Of a stretch of 64,000 nucleotides of DNA, positions 26,843-35,486 are shown piece after piece (the stretch's first letter is position 1; each line of letters starts with the position of its first letter). This DNA is from Tistrella mobilis KA081020-065. GTDB taxonomy: Bacteria > Pseudomonadota > Alphaproteobacteria > Tistrellales > Tistrellaceae. The notes under the pieces were generated by a model. It did no database searches. It was not told where the DNA came from and worked only from the letters and a program-made list of their open reading frames with translations. Position numbers and translations under genes: made by a program. The stretch covers positions 2,029,501-2,093,500 of the forward strand of contig NC_017956.1 of the NCBI RefSeq assembly GCF_000264455.2. Reading direction: 5' to 3'.

Positions 26843-27784
26843 TCAAAGAGACTTCAGGAACGCTTCGATCTCGGCCGGCGTTCCCACCGACTGGGCCGAA
26901 AGCGCTCGGTCGATGCGCTTGGTGAGACCGGAGAGGACCTTGCCCGCCCCCAGCTCCACGGTTTCCTCGACGCCGGCCTCCTTCATCGCCAGCACGCTTT
27001 CGCGCCAGCGAACCATGCCGGTCACCTGGTCGACCAGCAGACCGCGGATGCGGTCCGGATCGGAAACCGGAGCGGCGAGCACATTGGCGATCAGCGGCAG
27101 GCGCGGCGCGTCGATCTCCACCTGCGCCAGGGCATCGGCCATCCGCTCGGCGGCCGGCTGCATCAGCGGGCAGTGGAAAGGCGCGCTGACCTCCAGCGGG
27201 ATCGCCCGCTTGCCACGGGCCTTGGCGACCTCGACCGCGCGGTCGATCGCGGTCTTGTGGCCCGACAGGACCACCTGGCCCGGGGCGTTGTCGTTGGCCG
27301 CAACGCAGACCTCGCCGGACCCCGCGGCCTCGTCGGCGATGGCCCGCGCCTCGTCGGGATCCACGCCCATCAGCGCCAGCATGGCGCCCTGCCCGACCGG
27401 CACCGCCATCTGCATGGCCTGGCCGCGGATCTTGAGCAGACGTGCCGTATCGCCGATGTCCAGCGCCCCGGCCGCGCAGAGCGCCGAATACTCGCCCAGC
27501 GAATGCCCGGCCACGAAGGCGGCCTTCTGAGCCAGATCGACGCCGCCTTCCCGCTCGAGGACGCGAACCACGGCCATCGAGCAGGCCATGATCGCCGGCT
27601 GGGCATTCTCGGTCAGGATCAGCTGCTCGGCCGGGCCTTCAAACATCAGGCGGGTCAGCGGCTGCTTCAGCGCCTCGTCCACCTCCTCGAAGACCTCACG
27701 GGCCGCGGCGAAGGCCGCTGCAAGATCCTGTCCCATGCCCACCTTCTGCGAGCCCTGTCCGGGAAAGACGAACGCACGTGCCAT
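26843..27784 (-). CDS. fabD: malonyl-CoA:ACP transacylase
   Basis: This 313-residue enzyme loads malonate onto ACP. The nucleophile Ser95 sits in VAGHSLGEYSALCAAG. The N-terminal FVFPGQGSQKVGMG and the later SAPFHCPLMQPAAERM (catalytic His) are diagnostic. It is first of the minus-strand fabD-fabG-acpP-fabF series, with 57 nt to fabG. The roughly 600-nt region upstream should hold its promoter, though I could not choose one with confidence. Confidence 0.97.
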   Translation of the reverse strand: MARAFVFPGQGSQKVGMGQDLAAAFAAAREVFEEVDEALKQPLTRLMFEGPAEQLILTENAQPAIMACSMAVVRVLEREGGVDLAQKAAFVAGHSLGEYSALCAAGALDIGDTARLLKIRGQAMQMAVPVGQGAMLALMGVDPDEARAIADEAAGSGEVCVAANDNAPGQVVLSGHKTAIDRAVEVAKARGKRAIPLEVSAPFHCPLMQPAAERMADALAQVEIDAPRLPLIANVLAAPVSDPDRIRGLLVDQVTGMVRWRESVLAMKEAGVEETVELGAGKVLSGLTKRIDRALSAQSVGTPAEIEAFLKSL

Positions 27785-28144
27785 GGAGCCTCGCTTCAGT
27801 CTTGGCTGTCGACCCGATCGCCGGACCGAAGCCCGCAGGCCCGGCCGGTCGTCGCCAAGTCATGACCGCGACCGCGACCGATTGTCAAGAACCGCATCGT
27901 CCCAGCGCACCGGATATGGTCGCCATGACTGGCACGACCAGCAGTTTCCAGGGCTTTGCGATGCGGAACATCCAACGCCGGATCGGTCTCAGTTTAGCCG
28001 ACGCCGCGGAAGATGCGAGAGGCGAAATCAACCTTTAATACGTATTTTTCGGGACTTTTGTGATCACAGGGCGAGTTTCAGTGCCCACCGGGGGCCGCCT
28101 TGTGCCCGGCCATCCGCCGGGCGGGCCGCCGGCGGCGATTTGCC
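27785..28144. other. intergenic region between the fabD and rpsF units
   Basis: No open frame here looks like a real gene. The part 28022-28062 is clearly AT-richer than its surroundings and contains a 10-bp palindrome, AATACGTATT (28037-28046). It may hold promoter or operator elements for the minus-strand fab genes, but no pair of -35 and -10 boxes stands out. Confidence 0.4.
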
Positions 28145-28172
28145 TTGCGCGCCGAAGGGCATGACGTATAGT
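28145..28172 (+). promoter_or_regulatory. probable promoter of the rpsF operon
   Basis: TTGCGC (28145-28150), a 16-nt spacer and TATAGT (28167-28172) form a good sigma-70-type promoter about 200 nt before rpsF. The resulting leader of about 200 nt is long and GC-rich. In many bacteria the rpsF leader carries a binding site for the S6:S18 complex that allows autoregulation; I could not identify that motif by eye. Confidence 0.55.
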
Positions 28173-28379
28173 GCGCGCCTCCGCACCGGGTCTCTCGATC
28201 CGGTGGTGGGGATGTCGTGCGTCTACGCCATTATGACATGGCCAGATGCACAACACCGCTCCTTGCCGGCATCGCGTGATGTCGGCTGAGCCCGTCCCGC
28301 CCGGGCGGTCCGACACGCCGGAAGGCGATCGTCGGAGACCGGGGCGTCGGGCAGGAAAAAGCCGTAAGGAGTCCATTAT

Positions 28380-28832
28380 ATGCCCTTCTACGAGACGACG
28401 ATCATCGTCCGTCAGGACGCCTCGACCCAGCAGGTCGAGAAGCTGGGCGAGGATATCAAGACCATCCTCGAGAACGCCCAGGGCCGCGTGATCAAGCAGG
28501 AGAACTGGGGTCTTCGCCAGCTCGCCTACCGGGTCAAGAAGTACCGCAAGGCCCATTATCTGCACCTGAACATCGAGGCCTCGGCCGAGGCACTGGTTCA
28601 GATCGAGTACATGCTCCGCTACCAGGAAGATGTGCTCCGCTATCTGACCGTGCGCGTCGACGAAGTCTCCGAGGAGCCCTCGGTGATGATGCAGAGCCGT
28701 GGCCGCGGTGAGCGTGGCGAACGCGGTGAGCGTGGCGAGCGCCGTGGCGGCGACCGCTTCGAGCGTGGTGATCGCGGCGATCGTGGTGATCGCGGCGACC
28801 GCTTCGAGCGTCGTGAGCGCGCCGACCGCTGA
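28380..28832 (+). CDS. rpsF: 30S ribosomal protein S6, with a long RG(E/D) repeat tail
   Basis: This 150-residue S6 protein binds 16S rRNA together with S18 in the platform of the small subunit. The S6 core (about 1-105) has YETTIIVRQDAS, WGLRQLAYRVKKYRKAHY and LRYQEDVLRYLTVRV. From residue 107 to the end it is replaced by a low-complexity run of RGE, RGD and RFER repeats. S6 tails vary among bacteria (E. coli S6 receives added glutamates), but this highly charged tail is striking. TAAGGAG lies 9 nt before the ATG. rpsR follows 32 nt later. Confidence 0.95.
   Translation: MPFYETTIIVRQDASTQQVEKLGEDIKTILENAQGRVIKQENWGLRQLAYRVKKYRKAHYLHLNIEASAEALVQIEYMLRYQEDVLRYLTVRVDEVSEEPSVMMQSRGRGERGERGERGERRGGDRFERGDRGDRGDRGDRFERRERADR
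28698..28829 (+). repeat. in-gene tandem repeat coding for RGE/RGD units in S6
   Basis: Short units of about 6-9 bp, variants of CGTGGTGATCGCGG and GGTGAGCGTGGCGA, are repeated through the 3' third of rpsF. They keep frame and encode Arg-Gly-Glu and Arg-Gly-Asp triplets interrupted twice by a DRFER motif. Such tracts can expand or contract by slippage in multiples of three bases. Confidence 0.8.
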
Positions 28833-28864
28833 TCCTGTATCAGAAATCGCGAGGATAGATCGTC

Positions 28865-29140
28865 ATGGCTTCCAACAAGTCGCAGAGCGCCGTCACGATT
28901 CCGGCGGCTCAGGGCCAGCGTCGCCCGTTCTTCCGCCGGAAGAAGACCTGCCCGTTCTCCGGTGCGAATGCGCCGGTGATCGACTACAAGGACGTGAAGC
29001 TGCTCAGCCGCTACATCTCGGAGCGGGGCAAGATCGTGCCGAGCCGGATCACGGCCGTGTCCGCGAAGAAGCAGCGTGAGCTCGCCCGCGCCATCAAGCG
29101 CGCGCGCATTCTCGCCCTCCTGCCCTTCGTGGTGCAGTAA
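28865..29140 (+). CDS. rpsR: 30S ribosomal protein S18
   Basis: This 91-residue S18 partners with S6 on the small-subunit platform. The hallmark stretch is [15 protein letters not shown], then [19 protein letters not shown] and [20 protein letters not shown], ending ALLPFVVQ. It lies directly after rpsF and before a DUF2232 membrane protein and rplI, a standard alphaproteobacterial order. Confidence 0.98.
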   Translation: MASNKSQSAVTIPAAQGQRRPFFRRKKTCPFSGANAPVIDYKDVKLLSRYISERGKIVPSRITAVSAKKQRELARAIKRARILALLPFVVQ

Positions 29141-29300
29141 CCCATCAGCCCTTCCGACGCCGTCCGCTCAAGACGGTGATCGACGGGATCCGATGGACCG
29201 ACCGACTGATCAGGTCCGGATGGTCCCGGAAACACGACCTTCGACCCGGTACCGGTAACGGTGCCCCGGCTTCGGAGGCGGATAGCGGAACAGGACGCCC

Positions 29301-30254
29301 ATGCGGTTGTCGCGCGACATCTCCATCACCCTGGCGGCGGGTGCCCTTTCGGGCGTCGGCAGCCTGCTGGTCGTGACGGGGGTGCTGGGCGTGATCGCAG
29401 CCTATCTGGCGCCCGCACCGCTCTTCGCCGCCGCGTTCCGCTATGGGCTGCCCGGCGGGGTGATTTCGGCCGTGGCCGGCACCATCGCAGGCGCCGCCAC
29501 CGCAGCGGCGCTGGCCGGGCCCGAACAGGTTCTCTACGGCCTGGGCTTTGCGGTGGTCACCGCGCTGCCCGTGCTTGTCATCGCCCGTTTCGCCCTGCTT
29601 TCCCGCCCCGATGGTGCGGGGGGAACCGAATGGTACCCGGCAGGACGGCTGATGACGGTGGCCATCGCGCTCGCCGGCGCGCTGGTTGCCGGGGGATGGC
29701 TGTTCGCAGCCGGTGCCGAGGGTGGCCTGCGCGGCGAGGTCGCGCGGACGCTGGAACCGCTGATCGAGCTGATGGCGGCAGATGCCGCCACGGCGAATGC
29801 CGCGGTTCTGGCCGAAAGTCTGGCGGGGCGTTTCGTCGCCTTCGCCGCGTGTTTCTGGGTGGTGCAGATGGTCCTTTCCGGCATGCTCGGCCGCTTCGCC
29901 GCGGACCGGCTGCTCGGGGGATCGATGCGGCCCGTGCCGCCGCTTGCCTCCTTCGATCCGCCCGAGGCGGTTCGCTGGGTGCTGGTCGCCGGCGTCGCAC
30001 TGACCATCGCCACCGGCGGCGACGGTGATTTCGGCCTCTTTGCCGGAGTTGCCGCGGTGCTGGCCGCGATGCCCTATCTGGTCCTCGGTCTGGGTGTGGC
30101 ACACGGGCTTGCCCGCGGTGTCCGCGGCGGCGGGTTTATCCTCGCTGCGGTCTATCTGCTGGCACTGATGCTGTACTGGCCGATCCTGCTGATCCTTGTC
30201 TTGGGCTTCGTCGAACGTTGGGCCGGGCTGCGCCGTCGCTCCGGTGCCGCCTGA
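29301..30254 (+). CDS. DUF2232 domain-containing membrane protein
   Basis: This 317-residue protein has about eight hydrophobic helices and very few charged residues outside loops. It corresponds to the DUF2232 (YybS-like) membrane family that sits between rpsR and rplI in Alphaproteobacteria. Its function is not established; a transport or substrate-binding membrane role is often supposed. The first helix is ISITLAAGALSGVGSLLVV. A polar segment near 100-115 and the longest loop around residues 140-175 separate helix groups. The location is conserved, but nothing here ties it to translation. Confidence 0.8.
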   Translation: MRLSRDISITLAAGALSGVGSLLVVTGVLGVIAAYLAPAPLFAAAFRYGLPGGVISAVAGTIAGAATAAALAGPEQVLYGLGFAVVTALPVLVIARFALLSRPDGAGGTEWYPAGRLMTVAIALAGALVAGGWLFAAGAEGGLRGEVARTLEPLIELMAADAATANAAVLAESLAGRFVAFAACFWVVQMVLSGMLGRFAADRLLGGSMRPVPPLASFDPPEAVRWVLVAGVALTIATGGDGDFGLFAGVAAVLAAMPYLVLGLGVAHGLARGVRGGGFILAAVYLLALMLYWPILLILVLGFVERWAGLRRRSGAA

Positions 30255-30276
30255 CACAGCCTTAGGAGTACATCCG

Positions 30277-30846
30277 ATGGAAGTGATCCTGCTTGAGCGC
30301 ATTCAGAACCTGGGCCAGATCGGCGACCGCGTGAAGGTCCGCCCGGGTTATGCGCGCAACTTCCTCCTGCCGCAGCGCAAGGCCATGCGCGCGACCAAGG
30401 AGAACCTCAGCTATTTCGAGACCCAGCGGAAGGCCCTGGTGGCGCTGAACGATCAGCGTCGCGGCGAGGCCGAGGTGCTGGCCGAGAAGCTGACCGGCCA
30501 GGTTCTGCCGGTCGTCCGTCAGGCGGCCGACAACGGCCAGCTTTACGGTTCGGTCACCGCCCGCGACGTCGCGATTGCGATGGAGCAGTTCGGGTTCGAA
30601 ATCAACGGCCGCCAGGTTCAGCTGCGCGAGCCGATCAAGACCCTGGGCACTCAGACCGTCTCCATCTCGCTGCACCCCGACGTTGTGGTCGACGTGACCA
30701 TCATCGTCGTCCGCAGCATGGACGACTTCCTGAACCAGCAGCGCCGTGCGGCCGAGGCCGACGAGCAGCTCGACGACGCCTATGAGCTCGCCGAGGAAAG
30801 CGCTGCCTATCAGGCCGACGAGGTTGAGGAGGAGGAAGAGGTCTGA
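30277..30846 (+). CDS. rplI: 50S ribosomal protein L9
   Basis: This 189-residue L9 binds 23S rRNA near the L1 stalk base. The N-domain signature is EVILLERIQNLGQIGDRVKV followed by GYARNFLLPQRKA, a connecting helix runs through about 45-75, and the C-domain has LYGSVTARDVAIAM. It has an acidic tail (ADEVEEEEEV) beyond the usual end of about 150 residues. TAGGAG lies 8 nt before the ATG at 30277. It ends the rpsF operon and is followed by a strong terminator. Confidence 0.97.
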   Translation: MEVILLERIQNLGQIGDRVKVRPGYARNFLLPQRKAMRATKENLSYFETQRKALVALNDQRRGEAEVLAEKLTGQVLPVVRQAADNGQLYGSVTARDVAIAMEQFGFEINGRQVQLREPIKTLGTQTVSISLHPDVVVDVTIIVVRSMDDFLNQQRRAAEADEQLDDAYELAEESAAYQADEVEEEEEV

Positions 30847-30895
30847 TCCTCTTCCGCCCGGACAGCCCGTCGGGACCCCTTGGGGCCGACACATG

Positions 30896-30937
30896 CGGCC
30901 GCGTTCCGGTACATCCGGGACGCGGCCGTATCGTTTT
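30896..30937 (+). terminator. intrinsic terminator after rplI
   Basis: A 14-bp stem (30896-30909 with 30915-30928, one G-T pair) closes a 5-nt loop TACAT and is followed by TATCGTTTT. This is a strong rho-independent terminator for the rpsF-rplI operon. Confidence 0.88.
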
Positions 30938-31050
30938 GACAGACCGGCTTTCTGGAACCGCAACAGGACCTGCGGATTTTACGACCGATCTGCCCCATCC
31001 GGATGCTGTGGCAAAAATTCAACAGTGCAGCACATCAAGTCCGTAGACAT

Positions 31051-31080
31051 TTGACGGGCGCTTTTGAAGGGGCATAAGAT
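31051..31080 (+). promoter_or_regulatory. probable promoter of cfa
   Basis: TTGACG (31051-31056) with an 18-nt spacer and TAAGAT (31075-31080) lies in a local AT-rich patch about 200 nt before cfa. A CATAAG reading (31073-31078, 16-nt spacer) is also possible. The remaining part, 31081-31260, holds no gene. Confidence 0.5.
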
Positions 31081-31276
31081 TGGAACGTGTCTAAAATACG
31101 CCGGCCCGGACCGGCGAGCGACGTCGGACCATCCCCCGCGCGTCGGCTGACCCACAATACCCGGCCCGTGCTCCTCCCGCACGGTTTCCGGCATCCGCAC
31201 GCGTGGAGTTGCCCCCGCACAGACCCGGCGTCTTTCGCCACGGCCCGGTCACGGCTCCTGACGGAGGCGATTGACC

Positions 31277-32518
31277 GTGATATCCGGTTTGACCTTCCTC
31301 GGCGGACTGATCCGCACGGGGACGCTGGTTGTGAATGACGAGAACGGACGCAGTCACCGCTTCGGCGACGGCACCGCCCCGCATGTCCGCATCCAGATCC
31401 ACGACCCTGCCATGCTCCGGCGCATGGCGGTCAACCCGTCGATGGCCCTCGGCGAAGGGTATATGAACGGCCAGTTCGACATCATCGACGGGGATGTGCG
31501 CACCCTGCTCGATCTGGGCGTGAAGAATTATGCCCGCCAGTCGGCCCATGCCCATCACTGGCCGGTCTGGGCAACGAGGCTGATCAACTTCTTCTATCAG
31601 CACAATCCGCGAAACCGGGCGCGACGCAACGTCGCCCATCACTACGACCTGTCCGAAGAGCTGTACCGGCTGTTTCTGGATGCCGACCGTCAATATTCCT
31701 GCGCCTATTTTCAGACGCCGGATGACGATCTGGAGACGGCGCAACGGCAGAAGAAGCGGCACCTGGCGGCAAAGCTGCTGCTGCAACCGGGTCAGAAGGT
31801 GCTCGACATCGGCTGCGGCTGGGGCGGTCTCGGGCTCTATCTGTCGGGTCATGCCGATGTCGAGGTGGTCGGCGTGACGCTGTCGGAAGAGCAGCACAAG
31901 GTGGCCCGCGCCCGCGCAGAAGCATCAGGCCTCGCCCAGCGCGCCGATTTCCGGCTCACCGATTATCGCGACCTCTCCGAGCGTTTCGACAGAATCGTGT
32001 CAGTCGGCATGTTTGAGCATGTCGGCCTGAAGCACTATGACGAGTATTTCCGCAAGGTCTACGACCTGCTGACCGATGACGGCGTGGCCGTGGTTCACAC
32101 GATCGGCCGAACCGACGGGCCCGGCGTCACCAATTCCTGGATCCGCAAATACATCTTCCCCGGCGGCTATGTCCCGGCACTTTCGGAGATGATGCCGGCG
32201 ATCGAGCGCGCCGGACTGGTCGTCACCGATGTCGAAATCCTGCGTCTGCATTATGCCGAAACGCTGAAGCACTGGTATGAGCGTTTCATGGAGCACCGCA
32301 AAGAGGTCCTGGCGCTGTATGACGAGCGGTTCTGCCGGATGTGGGAATTCTATCTGGCAGGCTGCGAGGCCTCGTTCCGTCACTGGGGTCAGGTGGTGTT
32401 CCAGGTTCAGCTGGCCCGCCGCCAGGATGCCGTGCCGCTGACCCGCGACTACATCACCGACACCGAACGCGAATGGGCCGCGCGGGAGCGTCGGCACGAG
32501 TTGCATGTGGCCTGCTGA
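31277..32518 (+). CDS. cfa: cyclopropane-fatty-acyl-phospholipid synthase
   Basis: This protein of 413 residues transfers a methylene from SAM to unsaturated acyl chains of membrane phospholipids. The SAM-binding motif is VLDIGCGWGGLGLYL. CFA-synthase segments include NVAHHYDLSEELYRLFLD, YSCAYFQTPDD, GMFEHVGLKHYDEYF and HTIGRTDGPGVTNSWIRKYI. The GTG at 31277 is 9 nt after GGAGG, a better spacing than the TTG at 31271. It is a single-gene unit with its own promoter and a perfect hairpin downstream. Confidence 0.95.
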   Translation: MISGLTFLGGLIRTGTLVVNDENGRSHRFGDGTAPHVRIQIHDPAMLRRMAVNPSMALGEGYMNGQFDIIDGDVRTLLDLGVKNYARQSAHAHHWPVWATRLINFFYQHNPRNRARRNVAHHYDLSEELYRLFLDADRQYSCAYFQTPDDDLETAQRQKKRHLAAKLLLQPGQKVLDIGCGWGGLGLYLSGHADVEVVGVTLSEEQHKVARARAEASGLAQRADFRLTDYRDLSERFDRIVSVGMFEHVGLKHYDEYFRKVYDLLTDDGVAVVHTIGRTDGPGVTNSWIRKYIFPGGYVPALSEMMPAIERAGLVVTDVEILRLHYAETLKHWYERFMEHRKEVLALYDERFCRMWEFYLAGCEASFRHWGQVVFQVQLARRQDAVPLTRDYITDTEREWAARERRHELHVAC

Positions 32519-32595
32519 CGCGACGCCCTGGCCCGCCAGGGGTCCCTGCCCTCAGAAGCCTTTCATCCCGACGCCCGCCGGTGCATGATCGCGAC

Positions 32596-32646
32596 CGTGG
32601 GCGACCGGTGGCCGGGCCAACCCGTCCCGGCCACCGGTCGCCCACG
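32596..32646 (+). terminator. perfect 21-bp inverted repeat between cfa and dnaB
   Basis: Arms at 32596-32616 and 32626-32646 are perfect complements (21 bp, mostly G-C) around the 9-nt loop CCAACCCGT. The sequence after it (GACCTGATCTGTTTC) has only a short T run. The simplest role is a transcription stop after cfa. The arm length is unusual, so a dnaB leader element is also possible. Confidence 0.7.
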
Positions 32647-32679
32647 ACCTGATCTGTTTCTGCACCGATCCCGAGGCCG

Positions 32680-34263
32680 ATGACCGACACCGATTTCGAC
32701 GCAGCCGGCCTGCCCGCCGTCACCGCCGGCGCCTCCACGGCGCTTACGGCAGGGTCCGATGCGGCCGGCAGCGGGCTCGCGGTCCGCAGCCGCCCCAACA
32801 ATGCCGAAGTCGAACAGGCGCTGCTGGGCGCCCTGCTCATCAACAATGAAGCCACCCATCGGGTCAGCAGCTTCCTGCGCCCCGAACACTTCCACGAGCC
32901 GGTTCACCAGCGGATCTACGGCCAGATCCTGCGCTTCATGGAGCGCGGTCAGATCGCCAATCCCGCAACGCTTAAACCGCTGTTCGACGCCGATCCCGCC
33001 CTGTCCGGTGTCGGCGGGGCCGCCTACCTGGCGCGCCTGGTCGGCTCTGCGATCTCGATCATCAATGTCGAAGACTATGCGCGGATCATCCACGACTTCG
33101 CGCTCCGCCGGGCGCTGATCGACATCGGCGAAGAGGTGGTGAACGAAGCCTATGACGGCCGCGCCGAGCGTCCGGCCATCGAGCAGATCGAGCATGCAGA
33201 GCACCGCCTCTACACCCTGGCCGAACAGGGAGAGATCGAGGGCGGCTTCGTCTCTTTTGACCGGGCACTCAGCACGGCACTCGACCAGATCGAAGCGGCC
33301 TATAAGCGCGACGGCAACCTGGTCGGTGTCGCCACCGAACTGATCGATCTCGACAATCTGATGGGCGGGTTGCAGCCCTCGGACCTGCTGATCCTGGCGG
33401 GCCGTCCGTCGATGGGCAAGACGGCGCTTGCGACGACCATTGCGTTCAACGCCGCGCGCGCCTACCGGACGGAACCCGAAGAGGCCGGCGGTAAGCCCAA
33501 ACACGTCGACGGCGCCGTGGTCGGCTTCTTCTCGCTCGAAATGTCGGCCGAACAGCTGGCCGCCCGCCTTCTGGCGGGTGCCGCCGGCGTGCCTTCCGAC
33601 CGGCTGCGCCGCGGCACCATGTCGCCCGAGGATTTCGAGAAGGTGGTGATGGCGGCGCGAGAGCTGTCGCGCATCCCGCTGTTCATCGACGACACGCCGG
33701 CGATCACCGTCCCGGCCATGCGCGCCCGCGCCCGCCGGCTCAAGCGGCAGCACGGTCTGTCGATGATCGTGGTCGACTACCTGCAGCTGATGCGGGCGGT
33801 GCGCGCCACCGACAACCGCGTGCAGGAAGTGTCGGAGATCACTCAGGGACTGAAAGCCGTCGCCAAGGAACTGAACGTGCCGGTGATCGCGCTGTCCCAG
33901 CTCTCGCGTGCCGTGGAGCAGCGCGAGGACAAGCGGCCGCAGCTCTCGGACCTGCGCGAAAGCGGATCGATCGAGCAGGACGCCGACGTGGTGATGTTCG
34001 TGTTCCGTGAAGAGTACTATCTGGCCCGCGCCGAGCCCAAACAGCGCCCGGACGAGAAGCCCGACAAGTTCGCCGAGCGCTATTCCCACTGGCAAAGCCG
34101 GTTCGAGATGTCGCGCAGCGTCGCGGAGGTGATCGTGGCCAAGCAGCGCCACGGCCCGATCGGCACCGTGCGGCTGCATTTCGACCTGAACACCACGCGC
34201 TTCGGCAATCTGGATCGCGACCACGCAGCCCTGCTGGCCGCCAACGCCCCGTCGAGCGAATGA
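32680..34263 (+). CDS. dnaB: replicative DNA helicase DnaB
   Basis: This 527-residue hexameric helicase unwinds DNA at the fork. The N-terminal domain (about 38-150) begins PNNAEVEQALLGALLINNEA. The RecA-like domain has Walker A (GRPSMGKTAL, about residue 240), GFFSLEMSAEQLAARLL, Walker B (MIVVDYLQLM) and the arginine-finger region LRESGSIEQDADVVMFVFRE. About 35 poorly conserved Ala/Thr-rich residues precede the N-domain. The stop overlaps the alr start (ATGA). I see no intein. Confidence 0.97.
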   Translation: MTDTDFDAAGLPAVTAGASTALTAGSDAAGSGLAVRSRPNNAEVEQALLGALLINNEATHRVSSFLRPEHFHEPVHQRIYGQILRFMERGQIANPATLKPLFDADPALSGVGGAAYLARLVGSAISIINVEDYARIIHDFALRRALIDIGEEVVNEAYDGRAERPAIEQIEHAEHRLYTLAEQGEIEGGFVSFDRALSTALDQIEAAYKRDGNLVGVATELIDLDNLMGGLQPSDLLILAGRPSMGKTALATTIAFNAARAYRTEPEEAGGKPKHVDGAVVGFFSLEMSAEQLAARLLAGAAGVPSDRLRRGTMSPEDFEKVVMAARELSRIPLFIDDTPAITVPAMRARARRLKRQHGLSMIVVDYLQLMRAVRATDNRVQEVSEITQGLKAVAKELNVPVIALSQLSRAVEQREDKRPQLSDLRESGSIEQDADVVMFVFREEYYLARAEPKQRPDEKPDKFAERYSHWQSRFEMSRSVAEVIVAKQRHGPIGTVRLHFDLNTTRFGNLDRDHAALLAANAPSSE

Positions 34264-35486
34264 GCACGCCGCTCACTGCCCTGCCCGCGGCACCCGCCGC
34301 CCCGCCGCCGGCCTGGATCGAGATCGATCTCGACGCGCTGGCAGAGAACCACGCCCGCCTCACCGGGCTGATGCGCGCGCACAACCCGGCTGCCGAGGTC
34401 ACGGGCGTAATCAAGGCCGATGGCTACGGGCTGGGGGCGGATATCGTCGGCCCCGCCCTTGCGCGGGCCGGCGCGCCTGCGCTTTTCGTCGCACATCTGT
34501 CGGAAGGTGCAGCGCTCCGCCGGGCGCTCCGGGCGGATCCCGACCCCGCCCGCCATGCCCTGCCGGTCTACATCCTGAACGGCATGGCCGAGGGAGAACG
34601 TGCGGATTTTCTGGCCTTCGACCTCCGCCCTGTGCTGAACGGCCCCGACGACCTCGACCGCTGGACCCGCGCCGGCCAGGCCCAAGGCGGGCCGCTGCCC
34701 GCCGCCCTGCATATCGACACGGGGATGAGCAGGCTCGGTTTCGACGAGGCAGGCTTCAAGGCCCTCGCAGCCGACCCGGCACGCCTCGGCGGCGTCGATA
34801 TCCGGATCACCATGAGCCATCTCGCCTGTGCCGATGATCCCGCCCATCCGCTGAACCGGCGCCAGCTCGACCGTTTCCGGGCCGTGACGGCCGTAGTCGG
34901 GCGTGGCCGGCTCAGCCTTGCGAATTCAAGCGGGCTGTTCCTCGGCCCCGACTTCCATTTCGATCTCGGTCGCCCGGGTGTGGCGCTCTATGGTGTCAAT
35001 CCGGTGCCCGGGCACCCGAACCCGATGGTCCCGGTCGTGCGTCTGAAGGCCCGGGTGCTGCAGGTGCGAACCATCGACAGCTTCGAGAGCGTCGGCTATG
35101 GTGCGGCAGCCCGCGCGCGGCCGGGCATGCGGGTGGCGACGCTGGCGATCGGTTATGCCGATGGCTGGCCCTGGTCGGCCGCAGGCAAGGGCGAGGTGGT
35201 GATTGCCGGCCATCGGGCCCCGATCCTCGGCCGCGTGTCGATGGATCTGGTGACGGTGGATGTCAGCACCCTGCCGGAACCGCTGATCCATGGCGGCGCC
35301 GTGGCGGAGCTGATCGGCGATCATCGCGACATCGATGCGCTGGCAAAAGACGCCGGTACCATCGGTTATGAGATCCTGACCCGCCTGGGCCGCCGCTATG
35401 CCCGGCAGCCGATGACGTCGGGCCAGACGCAGGTTTATCCGATTGGCGTGCCCACGCCGCAGACGGAGGTCGACCCCGCCCCATGA
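34260..35486 (+). CDS. alr: alanine racemase
   Basis: This 408-residue PLP enzyme makes D-alanine for peptidoglycan. The cofactor lysine is Lys52 in VIKADGYGLGA, and the second catalytic residue is Tyr in the segment ESVGYGAAARARPGMRVA. HIDTGMSRLGF, LANSSGLF and GRVSMDLVTVDV are family segments. It overlaps dnaB upstream and mlaE downstream by 4 nt each, so all three are probably translated from one message. The dnaB-alr pair is common in bacteria. Confidence 0.95.
   Translation: MSTPLTALPAAPAAPPPAWIEIDLDALAENHARLTGLMRAHNPAAEVTGVIKADGYGLGADIVGPALARAGAPALFVAHLSEGAALRRALRADPDPARHALPVYILNGMAEGERADFLAFDLRPVLNGPDDLDRWTRAGQAQGGPLPAALHIDTGMSRLGFDEAGFKALAADPARLGGVDIRITMSHLACADDPAHPLNRRQLDRFRAVTAVVGRGRLSLANSSGLFLGPDFHFDLGRPGVALYGVNPVPGHPNPMVPVVRLKARVLQVRTIDSFESVGYGAAARARPGMRVATLAIGYADGWPWSAAGKGEVVIAGHRAPILGRVSMDLVTVDVSTLPEPLIHGGAVAELIGDHRDIDALAKDAGTIGYEILTRLGRRYARQPMTSGQTQVYPIGVPTPQTEVDPAP

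Noticed and set aside
28037-28046. 10-bp palindrome AATACGTATT
   Set aside because: Too short and without a second copy nearby to call an operator; noted only within the intergenic entry.
27588-28289. A 233-codon open frame on the plus strand in the fabD-rpsF spacer
   Set aside because: It begins inside fabD on the other strand and crosses the rpsF promoter; composition is Arg/Ser/Pro-rich as in shadows.
32563-34224. A 553-codon open frame on the minus strand
   Set aside because: It is antisense to dnaB, whose Walker motifs are on the plus strand.
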